Below, piece after piece: positions 53,772-61,580 of a DNA stretch of 64,000 bases; the first letter of the stretch is position 1, and the number at the start of each line of letters is the position of its first letter. The notes beneath the pieces are model-generated. The model did no database searches and was not told the DNA's origin. It saw only the letters and a list, made by a program, of their open reading frames with translations. Made by a program: the position numbers and the translations under genes. Source of the DNA: Ruegeria halocynthiae (GTDB taxonomy: Bacteria; Pseudomonadota; Alphaproteobacteria; Rhodobacterales; Rhodobacteraceae); assembly GCF_900106805.1 (NCBI RefSeq), contig NZ_FNNP01000013.1, positions 1-64,000 of the forward strand, given 5' to 3'.

Positions 53772-54179
53772 CTAAGAATTGACCCATGTGAACACGTTAC
53801 CCCGACGGATTTGGTCAGGGAGATATGGAGTGATCGACATGGGATTTTCAAGTGTTATCCGACGCTGGGCATTGCCGATTCCCTTCATAGCAGCGTCGTA
53901 ACACCTGAGCCGATCCGTGAGGACAATATCAGGCTGACCGTACCGCCTCATTGCTTTCCTGAGGAATTTCAACGCTGCTTTGCGATCACCGCGCTTCTTG
54001 ACAAAGCTTTCCAGCACTTCGCATTCGTGATCCACGGCGCGCCACAAGTTACGCGCCTCACCATTGATCTTCACGAAAACCTCGTCGAGGGCAAAGTTGA
54101 TCAACCCGTATGCGACTATGAAACAGCTGTGTAAGAGGTCCGCAAAGCTGACATTCATGCCGATCGCAGTATCAGTCAA
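53772..54179 (-). pseudogene. IS6-like transposase remnant
   Basis: 135 residues that match the middle of an IS6-type transposase: DEVFVKINGEARNLWRAVDH (first catalytic Asp), KKRGDRKAALKFLRKAMRR and IVLTDRLRCYDAAMKGIGNA (second Asp). The N-terminal HTH and the final Glu region are missing, so it is inactive. It is not a copy of the intact transposase at 51430; the sequences differ clearly. Confidence 0.75.
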
Positions 54180-54245
54180 TTTGGGCTCACAACGGACCCC
54201 GGTGCCGTTGCAGAAAGGGTCCCTGCCCCGCTAATAACTTATCAC

Positions 54246-54283
54246 ACGGCCCAAAAGCTGCCCTCCGTTCGGGGCATCAGATG
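54246..54283 (-). repeat. Dispersed inverted repeat copy B
   Basis: This is the reverse complement of the repeat at 95-132, including the core TGCCCTCCGTTCGGGGCATC. It has one extra A in the AAAAGCTG run. Confidence 0.7.
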
Positions 54284-54368
54284 CCCCGGTGCAGCCCGTC
54301 AATCCCGCCGTTCGCTGCGGATGCAAAATCTAGCCGACAACCAACTGGGAGTCTGCGGACAAACGGCG

Positions 54369-54404
54369 AATTCGCTGCGGCAGCATAATTCGCTGCGGCA
54401 GCAT
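54369..54404 (+). repeat. Short tandem repeat (2 x 18 bases)
   Basis: AATTCGCTGCGGCAGCAT is present twice head to tail. The ATTCGCTGCG core also appears just upstream (CGTTCGCTGCGGATGC near 54309) and in other gaps, so it is part of the dispersed intergenic repeat class. Confidence 0.7.
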
Positions 54405-54495
54405 AAATGTCTGTTTATGGCGCATCACCCCCAAATCTTCTGGGAGGAAGATGTGAAAAGTTCGCGTTTCGGGCAGCATCCCTGTTCCGAATCCT

Positions 54496-55416
54496 TCAGT
54501 ACGTTTTCGGAGTGTCCGCCGGAAAGCGGTGAACGTCGTGCTGTTGAAGAAACTCAACAAACAGATCCATTGCACCATCTTCGGCGCCAACTTTCCAGAA
54601 CGCCACTGTCTGAAGCTGCTCTGTGACGTCTTCGATCGGAATAGCGACCAAGCCGGAGCTGATAGAATTGCTGACGCTATCGGTCAGGATGGTTACGCCC
54701 ATCCCGCAGGCAACCAACCCCAGAATGCCCGCAGAGTTGAACGCTTCCTGCACGATGTTCGGAACGAACCCTGACCTGCGGCAAAGCGGGAACAGATACG
54801 AATAGAATTGCTCCCAGTCTTTTGACGAACCATGCACGAAATCCTCGTGTGCAAGTTCTTCGAGACGAATGCTATTTCGCCCTGCAAGCGGATGACTTTC
54901 ATAGACAATACAGACGAAGTTTTCGGACTGGATAGGACATTGTTCATATCCAGTTCGGCTGATTGGGCCGGTCACAAACCCAATGTCCAGCTCGCCTTCA
55001 TCCAGCTTTTTCAGCTGGGTAACTGTAACGTCGTGATGCGGCCGCAAGACGATGTTTGGCCGCTGCTCCTGAAATTCTTTCAGCAAAGTGGGAAGCTGTC
55101 CGGCGATGGCCATGTCGGTGTACCCAATCCGCAAAGACCCCATTTCGCCACTATGCACCATCCGTGTGGTTTCGACCGCATGACCGATGGAATTGACAAC
55201 GCCGCGACAGCTTTTGAGGAATGTTTCCCCGGCGCGGGTGATCTGAACCTCACGTTTGGAGCGCACAAAAAGCGTCACTTCCAACTCTCTTTCCAGATAT
55301 TGAATTGCACGGCTTAGCGCCGGTTGAGCAACGCCAAGACGTTCAGCAGCGCGCCGAAAATGGAGCTCTTCAGCGACGGCGATGAAATATCGGATATGTC
55401 TGAGGCCAAATTTCAT
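54496..55416 (-). CDS. LysR-family transcriptional regulator
   Basis: 306 residues. The N-terminal winged helix reads LRHIRYFIAVAEELHFRRAA, then LGVAQPALSRAIQYLERELE, the standard LysR pattern. The remainder is the periplasmic-binding-like effector domain (GSLRIGYTDMAIAGQLPTLL). It is divergent from the TRAP/amidase operon across a 114-base interval that holds direct repeats, so it most likely activates that operon in response to its substrate. Confidence 0.93.
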   Translation of the reverse strand: MKFGLRHIRYFIAVAEELHFRRAAERLGVAQPALSRAIQYLERELEVTLFVRSKREVQITRAGETFLKSCRGVVNSIGHAVETTRMVHSGEMGSLRIGYTDMAIAGQLPTLLKEFQEQRPNIVLRPHHDVTVTQLKKLDEGELDIGFVTGPISRTGYEQCPIQSENFVCIVYESHPLAGRNSIRLEELAHEDFVHGSSKDWEQFYSYLFPLCRRSGFVPNIVQEAFNSAGILGLVACGMGVTILTDSVSNSISSGLVAIPIEDVTEQLQTVAFWKVGAEDGAMDLFVEFLQQHDVHRFPADTPKTY

Positions 55417-55446
55417 AATGCTTTTCCGGCATCAATTAGTACCAAA

Positions 55447-55494
55447 GTGATATTATACCGGCAATACAAGTTGTGATATTTCGGGGCAATAACA
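55447..55494. promoter_or_regulatory. Candidate LysR regulatory repeats
   Basis: Two direct repeats, each GTGATATT followed by 4-5 bases and GGCAATA, begin at 55447 and 55473 (spacing 26 bases). They lie in the divergent promoter of the lysR-type gene and the TRAP operon. LysR tetramers contact two such sites. Confidence 0.45.
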
Positions 55495-55530
55495 AAAAAA
55501 GATCACCCAAAAACCAACCGGGAGAAACCA

Positions 55531-56520
55531 ATGAAAGCCCTTAAAACACTCACGGCGGCATCCGCCCTCGTTCTCACCTCGCAAGCTACCCTTGCTGGCG
55601 ACGTCGTCATCAACCTTGGGTATGCGGCCGCCGAAGGCAGCTCATATGCTGTTCTTGCCAACAAATTCGAGGAACTGGCCGAAGAATATTCAGGCGGATC
55701 CATTGATGTGAAAGTCCGTTGCTGCGGCCAGTTGATGGGCGAAGACGAAGCGTTCAAGGCGATGCAGCTGGGCACTGTCGACATGCACATCATCACCGGC
55801 AATAACATTTCACCGCACTTTCCGCTGATGGATGCTTTTGTTCTACCTTACATCTTCGAAGACAAATCCCACGCCTATCGTGTCCTCGAGGGTGAAGTCG
55901 GTCAGGGTTTTGCGAAAAAACTTCACGAAGCCACCAACGTTCATTTGCTGACCTTTGGCTTTGTCGGCGATCGCGACTTCTATAATTCCCGCCAGCCCAT
56001 CACCGAGATGGCGGACATGGCGGGGCTTAAGGTGCGCGTACCCAAAAATCAGGTGATGATTGACACGTTTACCGAATTCGGCGCTGCACCAATTCCGCTG
56101 CCATGGGCCGATACACCCACCGCGCTGCAAACTGGCACTGTCGAAGGCGCCGACAACGGCACCTCATTCATCAAGTCACAGAAATTCTATGAAATCATGC
56201 CGCACTTCACGGTTCTTGAGCATTTCACCTATTTCTCGCCACTGTTTGCCAGCGACCGGATCATGGGCAAGCTTGACGACGATCAGCGCGACGCTGTGAT
56301 GCGTGCTGCGCGCGACGCCGGAATTTTCCAGAAGGAGGAAATGACCCGTCAGGTTGACGAAATCCGCGCATTCCTTACTGGTGAAGGCGGCATGAAAACC
56401 GCCGAATTTGACCGCACAGACTTCATCGCGGCCGGTCAGCGTGTGCAGGACAATTATTCGGCAGATAAGGGCGATGATTTCAAAGCTCTGGTAGCGGAAA
56501 TCCGCGCCGCAGCGGAATAA
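55531..56520 (+). CDS. TRAP transporter substrate-binding protein (DctP-type)
   Basis: 329 residues. A Sec signal peptide (MKALKTLTAASALVLTSQAT, cleavage near TLAG) precedes a DctP fold. The conserved Arg that binds a carboxylate is in LKVRVPKNQV, and the EGADNG segment is the usual substrate-side Asn region. A ribosome site GGGAGAAACC precedes the ATG. The operon continues with two permease genes and a formamidase-like gene, so the ligand is probably an organic acid or amide-containing acid. Confidence 0.93.
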   Translation: MKALKTLTAASALVLTSQATLAGDVVINLGYAAAEGSSYAVLANKFEELAEEYSGGSIDVKVRCCGQLMGEDEAFKAMQLGTVDMHIITGNNISPHFPLMDAFVLPYIFEDKSHAYRVLEGEVGQGFAKKLHEATNVHLLTFGFVGDRDFYNSRQPITEMADMAGLKVRVPKNQVMIDTFTEFGAAPIPLPWADTPTALQTGTVEGADNGTSFIKSQKFYEIMPHFTVLEHFTYFSPLFASDRIMGKLDDDQRDAVMRAARDAGIFQKEEMTRQVDEIRAFLTGEGGMKTAEFDRTDFIAAGQRVQDNYSADKGDDFKALVAEIRAAAE

Positions 56521-56598
56521 TCAAAACGTCACCAAAATCTATGGGCTGCGGCGCAGCTGTTGCAGCCCGTCATTCAATCCGCACAATTGAGGTGTCCT

Positions 56599-57081
56599 AT
56601 GCTGGCCAAACTGGATCGGTATTTCGAAGAAGTGCTGTGTACGATCTTTCTTTGTGTGGTTGTCGGGTCTGTTCTGATGCAGGTAATCATGCGGTTTGTG
56701 TTTCATTCCGCTGCTGCCTGGGCCGAGGAAACGGCGGTCTATGGCATGATCTTCGCAGTCTACCTTGGGGCGACGATGGCTACGCGTGAACGAGCGCATA
56801 TCCGTATCAGCCTTTTGGTAAGCCGCTTGCCACGCAAACCACAGGTGGGATGCATCGTATTGGCGGATGCGCTTTGGACAGCGTTCGTGGTCTTTATGAT
56901 CGTTCAAACAACCAAGTACACTAACCTGCTTTTCAGCGTCACCTTTCAGACACCCGGACTGGGGATCGAGCAGCGCTGGATACAAATGTTCATTCCGATC
57001 CTCTTTGGCCTGATGCTGTTTCGCATAGCCCAGGTCTATTGGCGCTGGAGCCGTGAAAATTTCAAAGGACTGCCGCTATGA
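56599..57081 (+). CDS. TRAP transporter small permease (DctQ-type)
   Basis: 160 residues with four membrane helices (near 15-35, 48-68, 90-110, 130-150). The segment AWAEETAVYGMIFAVYLGAT is the DctQ motif. The start at 56599 is preferred over 56560 because the first residues then align with the family, though AATTGAGGTG upstream is a weak site. Its end overlaps the large permease by 4 bases. Confidence 0.9.
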   Translation: MLAKLDRYFEEVLCTIFLCVVVGSVLMQVIMRFVFHSAAAWAEETAVYGMIFAVYLGATMATRERAHIRISLLVSRLPRKPQVGCIVLADALWTAFVVFMIVQTTKYTNLLFSVTFQTPGLGIEQRWIQMFIPILFGLMLFRIAQVYWRWSRENFKGLPL

Positions 57082-58469
57082 CCCAAGTTGAAAGCGGAGC
57101 TCCGCGTACGAATTACACAGCCATTGCTGTACTGGCACTGCTGATCCTTAGCCTGATTATGGCAGTCACAAATGGCGCGAATGGCCCGGTTGTAATGGCA
57201 GCAGTCTTTGTCGTCACCATGGCCATTGGCGTCCCCATTCCGTTTGCCGCCGGTATCGCCACTGTGGCGGGCCTGTATGTTGCCGACATCCCCATGACGC
57301 TGATGGCGCAGGCCGCGTGGACCGCATTTGAACCTTTCCCATTGGTGACCATCCCGCTTTTTGTTTTGGCCGGTCAGTTGATGGAACAGGGCGGAATGTC
57401 GGAAAAGCTGGTCAACATCGCCCAGAAACTGGTTGGTGCCTACAAAGGCGGGCTTGGTCTTGTCACGGTTGTGGCCTGTATGTTTTTTGCAGCGCTGTCC
57501 GGATCCGGCCCCGCCACTACAGCCGCCATCGGTTCGATCACTATTCCGGCTATGCAGGAAGAAGGGTACCGCTCTCGGTTTGCCGGCGCCATCGCTGCGG
57601 CCGCCGGCGCGTTGGGAAGCATGATCCCACCCTCCAACCTGCTTATTATCTTTGCGCTTGTCACCGACGTGTCCATACCGCGCCTATTTCTTGCGGGCAT
57701 CGTTCCGGGCATCGTTCTTGGCCTGATGCTGATGGTCGTCGTCTTTGTCATCTCCTTGAAAAATGACTATGGCGGCACGGGTGAAAAGTTCCGCTGGGGC
57801 CCGCTTCTCGAAGCCTTCTGGGAAGGAAAATGGGCGGTCATGGCACCGGTCATCATCCTTGGCGGTATTTATGCCGGTATCTTTACCCCGTCCGAGGCAG
57901 CAGGCGTGGCCGTGGCCTACGGTCTCTTTGTTGGCATGTTTATCTATCGCGGGCTGACGGTTGCCAAACTGTTTCATGCGTTCAAGTTCACGGCCATCGT
58001 GATCGGCACCGTTCTTTTCATCCTTGGATCGACCAAAGCGTTCGGACAGCTTGTCACCATCTTTGACATCCCTGACGCTGTGCTTGGCCTGTTCAAAGGT
58101 CTGGTTGAATATCCGTGGCTGGTCATGCTGATGATCGGTGTGTTTTACATCATCGTTGGCATGTGGCTGGAAAGCATCCCACAGATCATCATCTTTACCG
58201 CGGTGTTTTTCCCATTGGTGACAAGCCTTGGCATCGACCCGGTTGTGTTTGGCATCTTCACAGTGATGACTTGTGAAATCGGGTTCCTTACCCCCCCGAT
58301 AGGCGTCAATCTGTTCGTTGCCGCGCGGATATCAAAGATCTCGATTGAGGAAATATCAGTGGGTGTTCTGCCGCTTTTGATTCCCTACATTCTGATGATA
58401 TTCCTGCTGGTCTTCGTGTCCGACTGGGTCACCTTCCTTCCTGATCTTGTATATGGACCTTCCCGATGA
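57078..58469 (+). CDS. TRAP transporter large permease (DctM-type)
   Basis: 463 residues with about twelve membrane helices. The conserved GSGPATTAAIGSITIPAMQE and GSMIPPSNLLIIFALVTD segments are characteristic of DctM. It forms the transporter core driven by the sodium or proton gradient. Overlaps (4 bases) join it to the small permease upstream and to the formamidase-like gene downstream. Confidence 0.93.
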   Translation: MTQVESGAPRTNYTAIAVLALLILSLIMAVTNGANGPVVMAAVFVVTMAIGVPIPFAAGIATVAGLYVADIPMTLMAQAAWTAFEPFPLVTIPLFVLAGQLMEQGGMSEKLVNIAQKLVGAYKGGLGLVTVVACMFFAALSGSGPATTAAIGSITIPAMQEEGYRSRFAGAIAAAAGALGSMIPPSNLLIIFALVTDVSIPRLFLAGIVPGIVLGLMLMVVVFVISLKNDYGGTGEKFRWGPLLEAFWEGKWAVMAPVIILGGIYAGIFTPSEAAGVAVAYGLFVGMFIYRGLTVAKLFHAFKFTAIVIGTVLFILGSTKAFGQLVTIFDIPDAVLGLFKGLVEYPWLVMLMIGVFYIIVGMWLESIPQIIIFTAVFFPLVTSLGIDPVVFGIFTVMTCEIGFLTPPIGVNLFVAARISKISIEEISVGVLPLLIPYILMIFLLVFVSDWVTFLPDLVYGPSR

Positions 58470-60580
58470 GTGTAGATTCCAAAGACCTTCCGCTGGCCGG
58501 ATATGTCGATCACCTGTCCGCCCGTCCGGGTCAGGTGCTTGCCTTCAAAGTGTCGTCGTTGTCTGACACCCCGTTTAAGGCACGGCTGACCCGTTCGATA
58601 AGTGCCGACCCAAATCCCGAGGGCCCCGGCATCGTCGAGGAAGACGCATCAGCCTATTTTGCGCCGAGAGAGTTTGCATCGGTACATCGTCGGTTTTTTG
58701 CCGGATCTTACGGGGTGGGAACAACAGACATCTCAGCTGAAGCAGGGGCGAGCTTGGTCTTCTCCGCGACCATTTTCCCGACAAAACGATGCGACAGAGC
58801 GCAAACCATTCTCAGTTGCGGTGATTTCGATCTTTGCATTGCTGCGAATGGGGCAGCCTGTTTCCGGTCCGGCGCGGATCACGTTGCAACGGACATGCCT
58901 GTGAAACTGCGCCAGTGGCACAGGATTGAAGGTCGCGTTGAGGCCGGACACCTGGTCCTGTCACATCAGGCGCTAGGCAGATACGCGACCGGTCCAACTA
59001 CAGGCCGAATGCCAGCCCGGGTTACCGCCCTGACCGGCTTACCCACCGTTGGTGCGCTTTTGACCGACGGGGAAGCTACCCAACATTTCAACGGCAAGAT
59101 CGAGGCGCCCTCAATTACGGCTGGCAATGTCACGCTTTGTGAATGGGATTTCTCACTGTCGATGATGAAAGTCACAGTGCCTGCTAAAACCGGTCCAGAC
59201 CTGTCGCTGGTCAACTTCCCGACCCGCGCAATGACCGGTTCGAACTGGGACGCAACCGAAATGAACTGGTCTCATCGGCCAGATCATTATGGCGCTATCC
59301 ACTTCCATGACGACGATATCTACGATTTTGACTGGGATACTGATTTCACGTTTACCATTCCCGATGACATGCCTACCGGCGTCTACATCATGCGTCTGGA
59401 ATGTGACGGTCACCATGATGCTATCCCGTTTTTTGTTTGCGCACCGCTGGGCGAGCGGCACGCCGACCTATGTGTTCTGATGTCAACGTTCACCTATGCT
59501 ATCTATGGCAACCACGCGCGACCCGACTATCATCCTTCGTGGAAGAAACAGATTGCGGATTGGGATGCCTATCCTCACAACCCAGCGGAGTTTCCTCAAT
59601 ACGGCCTATCGACTTACAATTATCACTCCGATGGTTCGGGAATTTGCAATGCCTCGCACCGTCGCCCCTTGTTCAACCTGCGCCCCGGTTTTCTGACCTT
59701 TGGTGGAACGCCTTGTTCCGGGTTGCGTCATTTCCCGGCCGACAGTCATCTGCTCAGCTGGTTACACGCCAAAGGCATCGCTTATGATCTAGTGACCGAC
59801 TACGATTTGCATATCCATGGCCATGACGCGATTGCAGGCTACAAAGTGGTCACAACAGGAAGTCACCCGGAATATCACACTGAGGAAAGCCTGAACGCCC
59901 TGCGCGATTATCGCGATGGCGGCGGCCATCTGGCATACCTTGGCGGCAATGGGTTCTACTGGCGCATTGCGGTGCACAGCGAAAATGAGAGCATGCTGGA
60001 AATCCGCCGGGCAGAGGACGGTATTCGCGCATGGGCCGCTGAACCCGGAGAATACTATAATGCCTTTGATGGCAGCTATGGTGGGCTGTGGCGCCGCAAC
60101 GGTCGCGCTCCGCAGGACCTGGTCGGTATTGGCTTTGCGGCTCAGGGTGAATTCGTTGCTGACCCCTATAAGCGTGTCACAACCGATCCGGCATACGACT
60201 GGGTATTTGAAGGTGTTGACGGCGAAATAATCGGCGATTTTGGTTTTTCCGGGCAAGGTGCTGCAGGGTTCGAACTGGATCACATGGATAGCCACATCGG
60301 AACGCCAGACAATGCAGTCCTGCTGGCCCGATCTGTCACGGTCGAAGACAACTTTATGCTGGTCCCCGAGGAGCAGTTGACCCACCTGACCAATTTAACA
60401 GGCAGTAGCGAGGCCGAGGCGAAACACGCCGACATGATCTATTGCACATATCCCGGCGGCGGATCGGTTTTTGCGACAGGCTCGATTACATTTTGCGGAT
60501 GTCTGCCCTGGAATAATTACGACAACAACATTTCGCGGGTATTGCAAAATGTCTTTGCAAGATTCTTAACTGACGACTAG
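58466..60580 (+). CDS. N,N-dimethylformamidase large-subunit-like protein
   Basis: 704 residues, close to the approximately 760-residue beta subunit (DmfA2) of N,N-dimethylformamidase. After an N-terminal jelly-roll part (residues about 1-240) there is an alpha/beta region with GLSTYNYHSDGSGICNASHR, TFGGTPCSGLRHFPAD, LLSWLHAKGIAYDLVTDYDL and GGGHLAYLGGNGFYWR, as seen in this family, whose characterised member has a mononuclear iron held by Tyr and Glu residues. No small DmfA1-like subunit gene is adjacent. The 4-base overlap with the TRAP permease makes it the enzyme of the imported substrate, probably hydrolysing a formamide or N-acyl amine. Confidence 0.85.
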   Translation: MSVDSKDLPLAGYVDHLSARPGQVLAFKVSSLSDTPFKARLTRSISADPNPEGPGIVEEDASAYFAPREFASVHRRFFAGSYGVGTTDISAEAGASLVFSATIFPTKRCDRAQTILSCGDFDLCIAANGAACFRSGADHVATDMPVKLRQWHRIEGRVEAGHLVLSHQALGRYATGPTTGRMPARVTALTGLPTVGALLTDGEATQHFNGKIEAPSITAGNVTLCEWDFSLSMMKVTVPAKTGPDLSLVNFPTRAMTGSNWDATEMNWSHRPDHYGAIHFHDDDIYDFDWDTDFTFTIPDDMPTGVYIMRLECDGHHDAIPFFVCAPLGERHADLCVLMSTFTYAIYGNHARPDYHPSWKKQIADWDAYPHNPAEFPQYGLSTYNYHSDGSGICNASHRRPLFNLRPGFLTFGGTPCSGLRHFPADSHLLSWLHAKGIAYDLVTDYDLHIHGHDAIAGYKVVTTGSHPEYHTEESLNALRDYRDGGGHLAYLGGNGFYWRIAVHSENESMLEIRRAEDGIRAWAAEPGEYYNAFDGSYGGLWRRNGRAPQDLVGIGFAAQGEFVADPYKRVTTDPAYDWVFEGVDGEIIGDFGFSGQGAAGFELDHMDSHIGTPDNAVLLARSVTVEDNFMLVPEEQLTHLTNLTGSSEAEAKHADMIYCTYPGGGSVFATGSITFCGCLPWNNYDNNISRVLQNVFARFLTDD

Positions 60581-61158
60581 TGCAAACCCAAGTGCTTGCT
60601 GTTGCCAAGTTCAAACGTCCTGTCTTGTCGCTTCGCACCAGTTTAGGCGCTGCGCAGCATTTGTAAGAATGGGCTCGTTGCCGCCATCGGAGCAACCTCG
60701 GTATCTTATTGGAGGGCCCAGACTGCGGCGATGAGGACGGTCCAAAGCAGATCTTGAAGACTAATCTAACCTGCTGCAGTGCGGCCCGTCATTGCCGTCT
60801 TTCGCTGCAATTCAGTACAAGCGAAATCGCAGTGTGCGAATCTATGCGGTTTTTTTGCTCGCGCCGCGAACGCTGCGATGTATGCTTCTTATTGCATCTC
60901 TAGATTGTTGCTTTGAACTCAAAAGCGACTGCATTGACTTGGAGCCACACTAAAGACGTAAGAGCTTCAATGGTAGTTTTCTTCAGCTTCTACGCACGCC
61001 ACCAGGCACAATAGATGCTTCATCCGCACGTTCCAAAATGACTTCGAAAGATGCGGATGAAGCTGGTTCCAAACGCCAATCGGAAAAATGGCGCATTTCG
61101 GCGTAGTCCGTTGTGAGTGGTGGCCGCAGAGATGGAAATGGAACCTTAAACTATGGAG
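60581..61158. other. Intergenic region with repeats and an inverted repeat
   Basis: No gene is seen. The stretch 60650-60860 contains GCTGCGCAGCATTTG, CCGTCTTTCGCTGC and related motifs of the dispersed intergenic repeat class. A perfect 12-base inverted repeat lies at 61017-61063 (separate entry). Confidence 0.55.
61017..61063. repeat. Perfect inverted repeat
   Basis: GCTTCATCCGCA at 61017-61028 and TGCGGATGAAGC at 61052-61063 are exact inverses around a 23-base spacer. No T tract follows either arm. It could be a terminator-like hairpin, a regulator site, or a remnant of a mobile element end. Confidence 0.6.
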
Positions 61159-61464
61159 TTACTTTGAATGAGATTTTACATACGAAGCCAAAAGGCTGTT
61201 TGAGCGCCTTGTCAGACCTTCAGAGTCATTGACGAGCAACAGATCTTCACAAAGTTGATGTCCGATTAACTCAGCAGTCCCAAGTGACAGTTCTGAGCGG
61301 GCTTCCAACAAATGGACTACAAACTGTCGCTTTACATGATTTATCGTACCGACCAGTGGTAGTGAGCCTCGTTCGCAGGGGTTCCTGAAAACGTGAGGTT
61401 CCTGAGCGTTTGCTGTTCCAAACGGTAAGATGAAAAGCCCCGCCAAAGCCAAGATTTTCTTCAT
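61159..61464 (-). CDS. Small exported hypothetical protein
   Basis: 101 residues. A good Sec signal peptide (MKKILALAGLFILPFGTANA) is followed by a small mature domain with two Cys (FRNPCERGSL and GHQLCEDLL) that could pair in the periplasm. The start at 61464 has GGAG upstream, whereas the start four codons earlier lacks one. No family is recognised. Confidence 0.6.
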   Translation of the reverse strand: MKKILALAGLFILPFGTANAQEPHVFRNPCERGSLPLVGTINHVKRQFVVHLLEARSELSLGTAELIGHQLCEDLLLVNDSEGLTRRSNSLLASYVKSHSK

Positions 61465-61580
61465 ACAAAACTCCATTTTTACTTCGCCGCAACTCAGGTG
61501 CCTCTGCGCGCGCTACTGTTTTGATTTCGCAACAATCGACTGAAGAGAACCCAATACTCTGCGCCGCCTTCAAAGGACCA

